From: Yoonia sp. SS1-5
Lineage (GTDB): Bacteria > Pseudomonadota > Alphaproteobacteria > Rhodobacterales > Rhodobacteraceae
NCBI RefSeq assembly: GCF_038443705.2
Contig: NZ_CP151767.2
Location: forward strand, 558,001 to 622,000
DNA: 64,000 nucleotides
Direction: 5' to 3'
Position 1 is the stretch's first letter, and every line of letters begins with the position of its first letter. A program made the position numbers and the translations under genes. This document shows positions 1-9,711 of this stretch, piece after piece. The notes under the pieces were generated by a model. It saw only the letters and a list, made by a program, of their open reading frames with translations. It was not told the DNA's origin and did no database searches.

Positions 1-1824
1 CTGGAGGCCGATCTGGCCTTGATCCAATTGCAGGACGACATGGGGCTACCAGCGGTCACACATGTCACCGAGCAACCCAATACACGCGATCCGCATGTTG
101 TCTGGGGATATCCGCTGAGCGCGCGGGAAATGATCGACAAATCCGTCGAATTTGCCGGCGGGCTGTCAGGCGGGACAACCACATTGGGGCGCGCATTCTC
201 GTCCCGCGATCTGTCGCAACTGTTTCGGGACCAGGACTATCCGACCGCGGACACCCAGATTTTGCGGGTGACCAGCACAATCCAACCCGGCCATTCCGGC
301 GCACCTATCTTTGACGAAGAAGGACGGGTTGTTGCCATTGCCGATGGCGGGTTGCTGGGCGGCTGGCGGGGCATCAACTGGTCGATCCCCGCACATATCT
401 ATCTGACAGATCTCTTGACGTCCGACGATCCGTTCCCGGAGGGCGTATCAACCCAGGCCAGCTTGTTCAGTGCCTATGCGGTACAGGAACCCAAAATCGT
501 GCGCATGGGCGCTGCCGGTCAGGCGCCCGCGGACGCCGCTGAACCGGATGATACACCGGCAACCGTGAGCATACCGACGATCCTCGACGCGATGGCGGGT
601 TTGGGCGATGACAAGCTGAGCTGGCTCCCGGTTGATTTGGCCGCAATACGCCCCGATGAGAACAGTTGGGATGACCTGCGCTTGCAGGCTCATCGGATCG
701 CAGGAGCCCCCATACCGCTCTTCGCCCCCGAGACAGCGCAGATATTGCCGGCAGAGCGCCCCGGCTTTCTTGAGGCCCGCAGTGCTGACGGGGCGGCCCT
801 GCAGATCAGTTTTGTCCATGAAGGGGCGGATTTCGACGATACACTGCAAGCGGGATCGGCAATTTTCTTTGCGCGCCTGGCAGAACTTGGGGTGGCAGAT
901 GCCCCCACGGGCCTGTCGCCGGATGCGACCGATGCCGCATTGGAATACGCCTCGCAAAGCTGGCAGGTGAACCCTGATGGGCGCGACACGGATCCGTTCA
1001 TGGATGTGACGGTGCAGGTCAACGGGCCCACCTTCAGCGGTCAGGTCGTCTATTTTGATCGTGGCTGGGATGATGTGGCCGAGACGGATGAATTGCAGGC
1101 AATCCTGATGTGGGTGTCAACCGAGGCGCTGAATACGCTCGCCTCCCTTCCATTTGACATTGCCGACGCCGTTGCCGGGACGGCCGTGCCACCGGCCCAG
1201 ATTTCCGAACTGCGACTGGTGCGCCGGGTGCCGCTGGCCGATATTGCGGCGCTTTTTGTAGAACGGCGCGATTTTGGCTGGAAACGCAGGGTTGTCGAGC
1301 TCAAGGCATTGCTGGACAGCCCGCAAGATTATGCGGATCTCGCCTTTGACGTTTACGAAGACCGGATCACGGGCGGCACGATTGCCGTCCCTGCAGATCT
1401 TGAACTGGTCTGGGATCCCGCGCTGCAAGCGGCGGTTGGGCAGAACGAAAACGGTCAGATCCGTCTGGCCGTTGCATTGCAAGCAGCCGCTGATTTTCAG
1501 ACGGCCTTTGATGAGGGCGCCACGGGTTTTCTGGAAGGGCTGACCGCCCTGATCGACTGGGATGACCGCAGCCCCATGGATTGTGACCCTGTTGTTGATC
1601 CCATCATGCAGACGGCCGATTGCTGGGATTATTTTGCAGGCAAAGACCCCGATGATGGTGAATTTGCGGATTTGTACCTGGCGCTGAATATCCGGGGCAA
1701 TCAGGTCCTTGGTACCGCCGTTTATGCATGGGGCGACCGGGGCGCGCTCAGCAGGGATGAAGAGGTCATGTTTCAGATGATGCTGATCGGTGCCGAGTAT
1801 CTGTCGGATTTTGCTGAAAAGTAA
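1..1824 (+). CDS. Trypsin-like serine protease, 5' end outside window
   Basis: The reading frame is open from base 1, so the gene begins upstream. The first codons give DLALIQL, the usual context of the catalytic Asp in trypsin/Do-type proteases. GHSGAPIFD near base 290-315 carries the catalytic Ser. The His would lie outside the window. After the protease domain (to about base 420) come roughly 450 residues with no motif I recognise, apart from scattered acidic, Ala-rich stretches. No membrane segment is visible in this part. It is probably a secreted or periplasmic protease with a large C-terminal domain. The protease assignment is firm; the role of the C-terminal part is unknown. Confidence 0.75.
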   Translation: MEADLALIQLQDDMGLPAVTHVTEQPNTRDPHVVWGYPLSAREMIDKSVEFAGGLSGGTTTLGRAFSSRDLSQLFRDQDYPTADTQILRVTSTIQPGHSGAPIFDEEGRVVAIADGGLLGGWRGINWSIPAHIYLTDLLTSDDPFPEGVSTQASLFSAYAVQEPKIVRMGAAGQAPADAAEPDDTPATVSIPTILDAMAGLGDDKLSWLPVDLAAIRPDENSWDDLRLQAHRIAGAPIPLFAPETAQILPAERPGFLEARSADGAALQISFVHEGADFDDTLQAGSAIFFARLAELGVADAPTGLSPDATDAALEYASQSWQVNPDGRDTDPFMDVTVQVNGPTFSGQVVYFDRGWDDVAETDELQAILMWVSTEALNTLASLPFDIADAVAGTAVPPAQISELRLVRRVPLADIAALFVERRDFGWKRRVVELKALLDSPQDYADLAFDVYEDRITGGTIAVPADLELVWDPALQAAVGQNENGQIRLAVALQAAADFQTAFDEGATGFLEGLTALIDWDDRSPMDCDPVVDPIMQTADCWDYFAGKDPDDGEFADLYLALNIRGNQVLGTAVYAWGDRGALSRDEEVMFQMMLIGAEYLSDFAEK

Positions 1825-1982
1825 ATCCGACGCGGATCGTCGGGGCGTTCAACCACAGGGACCGCGCATGTCGGCGCCGGGCCACCTGTCAAGTGAGACG
1901 TCTGATCGCGCATGGTTGTCATGTCCTTCGGTCGCGCATACACAGCGCGGCACATATCCCGTATCCCCCAAGCAGGTCGTGC

Positions 1983-2543
1983 ATGAAACGCCTAACCGAT
2001 ATCGCCCTCGCCCTTTTGCTGCTGCCGCTTGCCCTATTGCTGTGCGTGCCAGCCGCTATCGCCATCCGTTTGGAGACGCCGGGCAATCCGCTGTTTCTTC
2101 AAAAACGCGTGGGGCGCAATCAGCGCCCATTTACCCTGTGGAAGCTTCGCAGCATGTCCAAAGGCACAAAGCAGGCCGGCAGCCACGAGGTTGGCACGGC
2201 CCATGTCACCCGGATGGGGCATATCATCAGACGCACCAAGATTGATGAACTCCCCCAGATCTGTAACGTCCTGCTGGGCCAGATGAGCTTTGTCGGTCCC
2301 CGTCCTTGCCTGCCAACGCAAGAGGAACTGATCGCAGAGCGCGCGCAGCGGGGTGTTTTTGACGTCCTGCCCGGCATCACCGGTCCGGCCCAGCTTGCTG
2401 GTATCGACATGTCAACGCCGCGCCCACTGGCCGAGGCCGATGCCGCCTATATCGCGACACGCAGCTGGACGGGTGACTTGCGCCTTATTGTGCAAACAGC
2501 GACGGGCGGTGGGCGCGGTGATGCTGCTGTCGGGCTTAAGTAG
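1983..2543 (+). CDS. Bacterial sugar transferase (undecaprenyl-phosphate type)
   Basis: 186 aa when started at the ATG before KRLTDIALAL; an in-frame upstream start would add 30 residues with no family similarity. One N-terminal membrane helix (about residues 5-28) is followed by the Bac_transf core: LFLQKRVG, FTLWKLRSM, RRTKIDELPQ and MSFVGPRP. The length fits the short PglC/WcaJ-core class. Such enzymes transfer a phospho-sugar to undecaprenyl phosphate at the inner membrane and start repeat-unit synthesis. Its 3' end overlaps the convergent epimerase gene by 8 bp. It probably supplies the priming step for the polysaccharide cluster that follows; its sugar specificity cannot be read. Confidence 0.88.
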   Translation: MKRLTDIALALLLLPLALLLCVPAAIAIRLETPGNPLFLQKRVGRNQRPFTLWKLRSMSKGTKQAGSHEVGTAHVTRMGHIIRRTKIDELPQICNVLLGQMSFVGPRPCLPTQEELIAERAQRGVFDVLPGITGPAQLAGIDMSTPRPLAEADAAYIATRSWTGDLRLIVQTATGGGRGDAAVGLK

Positions 2544-3456
2544 CGGACCTGAGAAATGCCAGCGTTTCAGGCATGCCCTGACGCGGGGCCCATCCGAGGA
2601 CCGATTGCAATTCCGCCGAATTTTCGCACGCCACGGCATCCAGCGCACCGCTGACAAGCTCTGATTTGCCCGTTACCCGACCGAAGGCCCGAAGCAATCC
2701 AAGCGGGACAGGCACCAACCGGCTGGGGCGCCCTTTCATCTGCGCCATCAGGCGCACAAGGCTGGCTGTATCAATGTGGTCCGGGTCGCAGCAACACAGG
2801 GGCTTTGCCGCCAATGCCGACCATTGGGCCGCATCCGCTGAGGCGATTTTGACCATCAGGTCCGTCAGCGTATCGCGGGCGATATAGGGCCGTTTGGTCT
2901 TGGCCAGGCCAAGCGGTATCGGCAGCCCTTTATCCACAAACTTGCTCAAAATCGCCAATGCACCCGACATGCCGGGGCCGTAGACCGCAGGCGGCCGCAG
3001 GATCACAAGGTTCTTGCCCGCTGGCAGAATGTCCTGAAACACGCCCTCGGCCGCCAGTTTCTCGACACCGTATGGCCGGGCATCCTCGGGGTGGCGCTGC
3101 GCGTGCTGGGCTGCGATTGAGCTCAGCAATAAGACATCCCTGGTTTCACTATCCGCAATGGCCGCGGCCACATGGCGGGCGATCCGGACGGTCGTTGCAT
3201 TTGCGATATCGGCATTTGGCTTGGCCTTGGTGACCCGCGCGGCCAGGTGAATGATGCACCCTACCCCATCAAGTGCTGCCAAGGGCATTGGCCCCTCGCC
3301 AAGGTCGGGACCCTCGAAAATCTCATCCGCTTCATGCACCGTGACCAGCGGCTTGCGGCAATAGAGCCGCAACTTGTGGCCCTCATCCCGCAGTGATTTA
3401 CACAAGGCCCGCCCGACAAAGCCCGTTGCACCCGTGATCAGAATCCGGCGCGTCAC
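2536..3456 (-). CDS. NAD-dependent epimerase/dehydratase (extended SDR)
   Basis: 306 aa. GATGFVG at residues 9-15 is the Rossmann glycine motif, SS at 112-113 the active-site Ser region, and Y129-x3-K133 (YGVEK) the catalytic pair of extended short-chain dehydrogenases. These enzymes act on nucleotide sugars in the cytoplasm. It is convergent with the sugar transferase, and pairs of this kind recur in polysaccharide loci, where the epimerase may act on the priming sugar. The exact reaction (4-epimerisation, reduction or dehydration) is not readable. Confidence 0.85.
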   Translation of the reverse strand: MTRRILITGATGFVGRALCKSLRDEGHKLRLYCRKPLVTVHEADEIFEGPDLGEGPMPLAALDGVGCIIHLAARVTKAKPNADIANATTVRIARHVAAAIADSETRDVLLLSSIAAQHAQRHPEDARPYGVEKLAAEGVFQDILPAGKNLVILRPPAVYGPGMSGALAILSKFVDKGLPIPLGLAKTKRPYIARDTLTDLMVKIASADAAQWSALAAKPLCCCDPDHIDTASLVRLMAQMKGRPSRLVPVPLGLLRAFGRVTGKSELVSGALDAVACENSAELQSVLGWAPRQGMPETLAFLRSAT

Positions 3457-3775
3457 AGTGCGCTGCCCCTTGGCGTATCATTGATCATCATCGGTCCGGC
3501 TTTCTCACGATTGCTAACCCCGCATACCCCTGCGGCATATTCTGCGCAAGCTGACCACGGCACCGCCTGCATGCCGCCCTTTCCTGTGCGCCGAGCGCCC
3601 GGATATTTCACGGCTGATCGTTGCCAATATCTAGGCGCGACGCAGAAAATAGCCGATCCGCAGGCGACATGCCACGCTGTGATCTTACATCCTGCCCGGT
3701 TCTTCTGTAACAAGGCCACGCAAATGTCGGGCCACTTGGGTCCAACCGACACGTGACCATGAGCGGATAAGCGAA
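3457..3775. other. Intergenic region between divergent polysaccharide genes
   Basis: About 320 bp separate the start of the epimerase gene from the start of the polymerase-like gene. It must hold promoters for both directions. Short ORFs on both strands look like chance frames. I see no convincing hairpin, RNA gene or repeat. Confidence 0.5.
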
Positions 3776-5077
3776 ATGATACGCCTTTTTCTTGTTATCG
3801 CTGCGTTGCGTACATTCTATGATCTGGTCTTTGTTTTCTACATTGTGCCTATCTGGGGCTACCTGGGATATAGTTTTGAATTCAACGCACTCGGCGGCAT
3901 ACTTGCACTGCTTCAGTTGCTTGTGCTGACAGCACTGACACCGGTGCGTGTTGAAAAACCCTCCGATCTTGCCCTAACGCTTCTGTCTGCCTTCCTCGTC
4001 CTACCCTTTCAGACGCTTGTCGTGTTTGGGGGCGGGTCATTGCTGCAATTGGCCAGCCCTTTCCTGTCGCTTGTGATCATCAAGCTTTTGACAAGCGGGC
4101 CGGCCTACCGGATGCGCCCGGTCAAGCAGGGGTATTCTGTCTATGTCGCCTTTTCCATCTGCGCGATCTTTGGGTATCTCGCATTTGCCGTCGCCAGCGG
4201 GGGGTTGTCGAATTTCAACATCGACATAACGCGCGTCTACGATTTCCGGGAAATTCAGAAAGCCGAGATCCAAAGCGGCGTTTTCGCCTACATGGGCAAC
4301 TGGGTCTATAAGATCATCATCCCGATGGCCGCTGTCCTGCTTTATGCGCAAAAGCGGTATGTGGCGCTGTGCGGCCTGCTTGTCCTGGTTCTGGCCTTTT
4401 TCGGCATGAGCAATCACAAGACGACACTGGTGCTGCCCTTTGTCGGGATCGGTGTCTATCACGTCATGCGGCGGCGGCCCACAAGTCACAAGATCATCCT
4501 TGGCTTCATCGCCCTATTGGTGGTCTCGATGGCCGTGGCGTTGCTGACCGACAATCATTTGCTTGCAAGCTTTCTGGTGAGACGGGCAATTTTCGCTTCT
4601 GGCGCAAATTTCATGAATTACGAGATTTTCTTTGGCGAGTTTGGGCATCTTTACTGGTCAAACTCTGTCCTGTCCGCGTTCCTGGACTACCAGTACGAAA
4701 TCTCACCATCGCTTATCATCGGAGAGTATGTGGGCAGCGGCGCTAACGCCAATTCGGGCTATATCGCCTCGGGGTATATGCATGCGGGCATATTCGGGAT
4801 CGTGATCTATTCGGTCATTCTGGCCGCTTATCTGAAGTTTCTGGATTCCTTTGCGGGCACCCAGAACGGAACGATTGTGACAGCCGTCGTGGCCGGGCCG
4901 CTGCTGCATCTTTACCAGAATGTTGATCTGGTCATTGCGTTCAACACCCATGGGCTGGCGCTGCTTGCGATATTGGTCTACCTCGCGGCGAGTGTTGAGC
5001 AACGTGGCAGCAACACAGCGTCAGGCGCAAGGCCGCGGCCCCTTGGCCAGGGGCTGACCCCGTACAGAAAAGTCTAA
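3776..5077 (+). CDS. Polytopic membrane protein, probable polysaccharide polymerase (Wzy-like)
   Basis: 433 aa with about ten hydrophobic segments and one larger hydrophilic loop (about residues 150-180, SNFNIDITRVYDF...). This layout and the position between a priming transferase and glycosyltransferases fit an O-antigen/exopolysaccharide polymerase, a family with little sequence conservation. It would link lipid-bound repeat units on the periplasmic side of the inner membrane. The call rests on topology and context; another envelope membrane protein is possible. Confidence 0.55.
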   Translation: MIRLFLVIAALRTFYDLVFVFYIVPIWGYLGYSFEFNALGGILALLQLLVLTALTPVRVEKPSDLALTLLSAFLVLPFQTLVVFGGGSLLQLASPFLSLVIIKLLTSGPAYRMRPVKQGYSVYVAFSICAIFGYLAFAVASGGLSNFNIDITRVYDFREIQKAEIQSGVFAYMGNWVYKIIIPMAAVLLYAQKRYVALCGLLVLVLAFFGMSNHKTTLVLPFVGIGVYHVMRRRPTSHKIILGFIALLVVSMAVALLTDNHLLASFLVRRAIFASGANFMNYEIFFGEFGHLYWSNSVLSAFLDYQYEISPSLIIGEYVGSGANANSGYIASGYMHAGIFGIVIYSVILAAYLKFLDSFAGTQNGTIVTAVVAGPLLHLYQNVDLVIAFNTHGLALLAILVYLAASVEQRGSNTASGARPRPLGQGLTPYRKV

Positions 5078-5137
5078 CAGGATCGTAGTCCGCATCATGC
5101 CATTCCCATATTCGCTGTTCGTGGTGATACAGACCTC

Positions 5138-6172
5138 ATGATCCGTGTCCTTGCCAAGCCCAAAACAGGCCCTTCCAACCCGCGAAACGGCCTGATGTAT
5201 CAGGCCATCGAAACAGACTTCGCTGGACGGGTTTCGATTGATCCCTTCTCGGCCGGGCGCGTCTTGCGCGGCGGCTATGATGTATTCCACATGCATTGGC
5301 CCGACCGTATTTTCGCCGGCAGCAATTTGGTGGCGGTGATCAAGCTGATCAGCCTTGCTGTGATGCTGCTTCTGTTTCGGGCGCGCGGGACACGCATCAT
5401 GTGGACAGTGCATAACCCGGTGATCAAGCACCGACAGGTCCACCCCGTCCTGTTGCGCCGCTATTACATACTCATGCGTTCGCTGGTCACGCATTTTGTC
5501 TACCCTTCCTCTGCCTCCCGTCGCGCGTTCGAAGCCGTTTTCGAACGGCTCTCGCTTGGGCAACCATCGGGCGCCCAGACCCAGATTCCACTGGGCCTGC
5601 AGGTCGAACTGCAATCCGAGGGGCTCTCGTTTCCCGCCGACCTTGATCCGGATACACATGACTATCTGTTGATCGTGGGCAGGATCAGTGACGACAAATT
5701 CCTTGATAAAACAATTGCCGATCTCAGCCCGGTTTTGCAGGAACAATCGCTGCATCTGATCGTTGCGGGAAAGCCCAAAGGCAAAAAGATGGAAGCGCTG
5801 GCAGCGCGTATCGCAAACGACCCCAATATCACCGTTTTGCCCCGGTTCTTGACGAACCCAGAGGTGAACGCGCTTATCGCAAAGGCCCGATCTGTTGTGA
5901 TCGACTATCCGGTGACCAATTCCGGGGTTGCAACGCTGGCCGCTGCCTTGGGGACACCAATCGTGTTTTCGGATCAACAGATGGCGCAGGATTTCGCCAC
6001 GGATTACGGATTTCCGCATAGCCACGCCCTGCGTGACGATAAGGGATTGATCGACTGGAAGCCCGAAAACGGACAGGCCGCCGCATCCGCGGATTGGGAC
6101 GCATCGGCAATGTCGATGCGCGATATCGGCCGCCGCTATGCTGAAATGTACATCAAGATATCAGACCGCTAA
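5138..6172 (+). CDS. GT-B-type glycosyltransferase
   Basis: 344 aa, no membrane anchor except a hydrophobic patch near residues 68-85. FHMHWPD (about 49-55) and MWTVHN (about 88-93) are typical of the N-terminal domain of GumK-like and group 1-like glycosyltransferases. The C-terminal half has the second Rossmann-like domain (LLIVGRISDDK, LIVAGKPKG, VVIDYPVTNSGVATLAAAL) with the donor-binding region. It probably adds one sugar to the lipid-linked repeat unit at the inner leaflet. Donor and acceptor are unknown. A sulfotransferase gene follows after 12 bp, suggesting co-transcription. Confidence 0.75.
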   Translation: MIRVLAKPKTGPSNPRNGLMYQAIETDFAGRVSIDPFSAGRVLRGGYDVFHMHWPDRIFAGSNLVAVIKLISLAVMLLLFRARGTRIMWTVHNPVIKHRQVHPVLLRRYYILMRSLVTHFVYPSSASRRAFEAVFERLSLGQPSGAQTQIPLGLQVELQSEGLSFPADLDPDTHDYLLIVGRISDDKFLDKTIADLSPVLQEQSLHLIVAGKPKGKKMEALAARIANDPNITVLPRFLTNPEVNALIAKARSVVIDYPVTNSGVATLAAALGTPIVFSDQQMAQDFATDYGFPHSHALRDDKGLIDWKPENGQAAASADWDASAMSMRDIGRRYAEMYIKISDR

Positions 6173-6184
6173 GGAGCCTGCAGA

Positions 6185-6859
6185 ATGCAAGCCGCAATCC
6201 TCATGCGCAACGTAACGCGCGGCATCGAGAAAATACCCGGTGTCAATCTGGTGCAAACTGCCAGGTTTGACGACATCTCTATCCTGATGTTTCCAAAGGT
6301 CGGCACACGGTCCATTCGCAATGCGCTGCTGACATATCACGGGTTGGGTCCCGGCCGTGGGCGGGCATGGACACATATGCACTACCACAGCCGCAAAGCG
6401 ATGCGCACACGGCTCAACACCCCGCAAACACTCGTAGTCCTGCGCGACCCGTTGGAGCGTATCCACTCTTGCTGGAAACAGAAGGTCGGCCGCGAGCGGG
6501 ACGACAAAAGCTTTTATTTCTTTCAGTACTATCCGTTGCTGAAGCCGGATATGGACTTTCTGGCCTTTCTGCAGGCCATTCACCGGCTACCGACATTCCT
6601 GTACGAGAAACATTTCATGCCGTTGAACCACTACCTGTCCGGCATGGATGATCCCAGTTACAGCTTTGCACGGCTGGATCAGCTGGATACGAAACTGGCC
6701 GAAATTCTGAATACGACCGCCCCGCCCCAACGCGCAAACACAACCAGCCCGACCGCCATACCCCAGGACGCAAAGGACTATTTCTTTGCGCATCTGCAAG
6801 ACCGATATCGTGCCGATATTGATCTATTCGAAAAATCTGGCGGCGGGCCGGGCCGGTAA
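6185..6859 (+). CDS. Sulfotransferase family protein
   Basis: 224 aa. FPKVGTRSIRNAL (about residues 37-49) matches the 5'-phosphosulfate-binding loop and LVVLRDPLERIHS (about 82-94) the 3'-phosphate site of PAPS-dependent sulfotransferases (Sulfotransfer_2 type). In a polysaccharide cluster the likely substrate is a sugar residue. A second member of the family lies at 8924-9673. AAGGAG 8 bp before the ATG supports the start. The acceptor is not known. Confidence 0.78.
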   Translation: MQAAILMRNVTRGIEKIPGVNLVQTARFDDISILMFPKVGTRSIRNALLTYHGLGPGRGRAWTHMHYHSRKAMRTRLNTPQTLVVLRDPLERIHSCWKQKVGRERDDKSFYFFQYYPLLKPDMDFLAFLQAIHRLPTFLYEKHFMPLNHYLSGMDDPSYSFARLDQLDTKLAEILNTTAPPQRANTTSPTAIPQDAKDYFFAHLQDRYRADIDLFEKSGGGPGR

Positions 6860-6966
6860 GGCTTTTAGCCGACGGGCTCCTAACGATCTCCCCTGACTTG
6901 ACGAAGTGATACGCGCGCGACACAACGCATATGCCCTTGAAACACATTGCCCTGCGAGTAGGTCAC

Positions 6967-7488
6967 ATGAAATTCCTCATCTTACCGGTCGCTGCATTTT
7001 GTGTGGTCATTCGCAAGCTCAGATACTCGGGCTTTGCGTCGCAGGTCAGGGTGCAGACCGCACGCCTGCTTGGCGCGCGCATTGGCAGCAACGTCAAAAT
7101 CCGCCCGGGCGTTTTGATCAAGGGTGCCAAAAACATCAGTATCGGCAACAATTGCTATATTGGCGAGGGCACGACCCTTGTGGGCTATGACGCCACGATC
7201 ACCATTGGAAATGACGTGGCAATTGCTGAAAACGTATACATATCGGCCCGCAACCATCGCTTTCGCGATCCCTCCAGACTGATCCGCGAACAGGGCTACA
7301 AGGGCGCAGATGTCCGCGTAGGTGACAATGTCTGGCTGGCGCATGGTGCCACTATCCTTGCAGGAACAGTACTGGAGCCCGGCACGGTTGTCGGCGCCGG
7401 GGCTGTTGCCGAAAAGGCGTTGGGCCGACCGGCCATACATACTGCGGCAACCAACATCATCCATCTGGACCACGAGCCAAAGGCGTGA
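6967..7488 (+). CDS. Hexapeptide-repeat acyltransferase (LbH fold)
   Basis: 173 aa from the ATG at 6967, preceded by GTAGG; an ATG 36 bp upstream is also possible but has no ribosome-binding site. Residues about 35-150 show imperfect hexapeptides (IGSNVKI, ISIGNNC, ITIGNDV, VRVGDNVWLAHGATIL, VVGAGAV) of a left-handed beta-helix, with the catalytic-type His in SARNHRF. This is the layout of WcaF/Maa-type O-acetyltransferases. It probably decorates a sugar of the polymer. Its stop overlaps the GTG start of the flippase by 4 bp. Confidence 0.82.
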   Translation: MKFLILPVAAFCVVIRKLRYSGFASQVRVQTARLLGARIGSNVKIRPGVLIKGAKNISIGNNCYIGEGTTLVGYDATITIGNDVAIAENVYISARNHRFRDPSRLIREQGYKGADVRVGDNVWLAHGATILAGTVLEPGTVVGAGAVAEKALGRPAIHTAATNIIHLDHEPKA

Positions 7489-8927
7489 CCAACAGCGGCA
7501 AGAACCTCGTCCGCAAGGATCTGTTGCTGACCCTTGCTGCATCCGCGAGCCTGGCTTTTGTACTGATTGTCTTTAATGCCCTGGCCGCGCGTTTGCTTGG
7601 AAAGGAAGCCTTCGGGATCTTGCAGACCGCCAGAAATCTTGCGGTTCTGTTCGTACCTGTCGTGACATTCAGCCTTGCCATTGCGCTGCCGCGCTACATG
7701 GCCGAGCAGGATGACAAACACGGCCATGTGGCTGCAGCGGGACAGATTTTCATCGCCATATTGGGTATCACCGCGGCAATAGCCGCCGCGTTGATGGTCT
7801 TTCCCGTCCTCCCCACCCCGCAGCAGATGCTTGTCCCGTTTGTCTTTGCCATCTGCGTGACGATGGCCGCGGTTCGTCTTGTCGAGTCGGTCCTGCGCGG
7901 ACATCGCAAAATCGGACTTGCGGCCTTTGTCAAAGGCCCCGTGAACGGCGCTGTGCATATCTTTGCCTTTGTGGTGATGCTCCTCATTCCCACATGGCAG
8001 TTTGCAGCATTTGGCCTGATCGGGGGGTATGCGATTGCGGTGGTATGCGGCGCCATCCTGATCCTGCGTCTGCGGCAACCGGCCACGTCCGGGACACTGA
8101 CTGATATCCGTCGGCGGCTCCTTGTGTTTGGTGCAGGCCGAACACCAGGCGGTGTCCTGAAATCGCTGGTATTTGGTGTGCCCTTTGCGGTGCTGTCGGC
8201 CAAAGGCGCATTTGAGGCGGCGGCAGTCTATGCAATCGGTCTTTATTTCATCCGGATCGCCGAAGCGATCATCACCGGAATTTCGCCGTCAATCGTGTTT
8301 CAATCCGCGCGCATCAAGAAGGACGAAGGCGAGGTCAAGCTTTCGGAATTCGTCAACGCCTTGTTGGAAGGTGCGGTGACAATGTCCATCGCCCTGCTCA
8401 TCTTTCTGCTGGTCTGGCATGTCGATATTGTCACATTCCTTTTTGGTCAGGGATACGAGAACGACATGGACCTGATCGCCTTGCTGGCAATCGCGCTGGT
8501 GCCGCAATGCGTTTTTGTGGTCTTGCGCAGCGTGGTGGACGTGACCCACGACTTGCCGATCAATACGGGGGTTGTCGCTGTTGCGGTGATCGTCCAACTC
8601 TTGTGCCTGTACATCTTCAGTGACAGCTATCCCATTGGCCACGTGGTGACGATGGCGACACTGATCGCACTCTTTGTGATCATGGCAGGCACACTACTGG
8701 CCGCATTCCCGGTTTTGAGGTTGGTCACATCCCGCGGGGAATGGGCAAAGATTGGCGCAACTTTGGTATTTCTGGCTCTGGTAAACTCCATATCCGCCAT
8801 GCTAACTGCCGGAATAGGGGCTGTGGTGTTGGTCGGTGTTCTGAACGCCGCCATTTTGATTGGGTCAGTAGTCGGTCTTCGACATCGATGGTTTTTTCGC
8901 TTGTTTTCGAATAGGGGCGCACGTTGA
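7485..8927 (+). CDS. Polysaccharide flippase (Wzx-like, MATE/MOP superfamily)
   Basis: 480 aa with about 12-14 hydrophobic helices throughout; N-terminal KDLLLTLAASASLAFVLIVFN and AARLLGKEAFGIL are typical of the polysaccharide biosynthesis protein family. GTG start inside the GTGA overlap with the acyltransferase. Expected role: flipping undecaprenyl-linked repeat units across the inner membrane. Its partner would be the polymerase-like protein at 3776-5077. Translationally coupled on both sides. Confidence 0.8.
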   Translation: MTNSGKNLVRKDLLLTLAASASLAFVLIVFNALAARLLGKEAFGILQTARNLAVLFVPVVTFSLAIALPRYMAEQDDKHGHVAAAGQIFIAILGITAAIAAALMVFPVLPTPQQMLVPFVFAICVTMAAVRLVESVLRGHRKIGLAAFVKGPVNGAVHIFAFVVMLLIPTWQFAAFGLIGGYAIAVVCGAILILRLRQPATSGTLTDIRRRLLVFGAGRTPGGVLKSLVFGVPFAVLSAKGAFEAAAVYAIGLYFIRIAEAIITGISPSIVFQSARIKKDEGEVKLSEFVNALLEGAVTMSIALLIFLLVWHVDIVTFLFGQGYENDMDLIALLAIALVPQCVFVVLRSVVDVTHDLPINTGVVAVAVIVQLLCLYIFSDSYPIGHVVTMATLIALFVIMAGTLLAAFPVLRLVTSRGEWAKIGATLVFLALVNSISAMLTAGIGAVVLVGVLNAAILIGSVVGLRHRWFFRLFSNRGAR

Positions 8928-9673
8928 TTGTCAGCGATACGCATAAATTTGTCTTCGTACAAATCCCGCATACGGGATCAACCGGACTGGGCCGACTGCT
9001 GGTTGAACAGTATGGCGGCCGGGAGATTCTGCGCAAGCACAGCTATCTGGATGAACTGAAAACCGCTTTCCCGGACATCTACCGGGACTATTACATCATT
9101 GGCGGGGTTCGGAACCCGTTGGACGATCGGGTGTCGTCCTACTTCAAACTGAAATCCGATCATATGGGCCTGTATTCCGGCCAGCTGAAGGACAAAAAGG
9201 CGATACCCGGCGGGAAACGCACCCGGAAGATGCATCAGCTGATCCTTGAAAAGGATTTGTCGTTCTCCGACTATTTCGTGCAATTCGTCCCGCTGGTCTA
9301 TTGGAACCCGATTTCCATCCAGCAGCAGCGATACAATCAGATATACCGGTTCGAGAGCCTTGATGCGGATATGCTGGCGTTTTCGAAGGCCATTGGTGTC
9401 GACCCGATCATCCTGCCGAAAAGCAACAAGACCGCCGGGCGCGACACGGATTTTACCCAGTACTACGACACCCGCGCGCAAGAGCATGCGCGCAAGATAT
9501 TCACACCCTTCATGGACGCGTTTGGTTACGACTTTCCCGACGACTGGGCCAGCGGGCAGACCCCCGGTTGGGTCGCGACAAACACCGCATTTGCAATTCG
9601 TCGCGCGCAGTGGAAACTCCAAAACCTGCGTGCTAACAGGCTCGCGCGACGTAAAGGCCCGATGAACACGTAA
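8924..9673 (+). CDS. Second sulfotransferase family protein
   Basis: 249 aa from a TTG codon in a 4-bp TTGA overlap with the flippase gene. VQIPHTGSTGLGRLL (about residues 12-26) is the 5'-phosphosulfate loop and GGVRNPLDDRVSSYF (about 60-74) the 3'-phosphate region. It differs clearly from the 6185-6859 protein, so the two probably modify different positions. The coupling to the flippase suggests sulfation tied to repeat-unit synthesis. Substrate unknown. Confidence 0.75.
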   Translation: MIVSDTHKFVFVQIPHTGSTGLGRLLVEQYGGREILRKHSYLDELKTAFPDIYRDYYIIGGVRNPLDDRVSSYFKLKSDHMGLYSGQLKDKKAIPGGKRTRKMHQLILEKDLSFSDYFVQFVPLVYWNPISIQQQRYNQIYRFESLDADMLAFSKAIGVDPIILPKSNKTAGRDTDFTQYYDTRAQEHARKIFTPFMDAFGYDFPDDWASGQTPGWVATNTAFAIRRAQWKLQNLRANRLARRKGPMNT

Positions 9674-9711
9674 AGAGTGTCTGCCGCTCTTATTTGAAAC
9701 GAAAGAACTTC

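Noticed and set aside
448..957. Long minus-strand ORF inside the protease gene
   Set aside because: Shadow of the protease frame; no domain features and Cys/Arg-rich composition.
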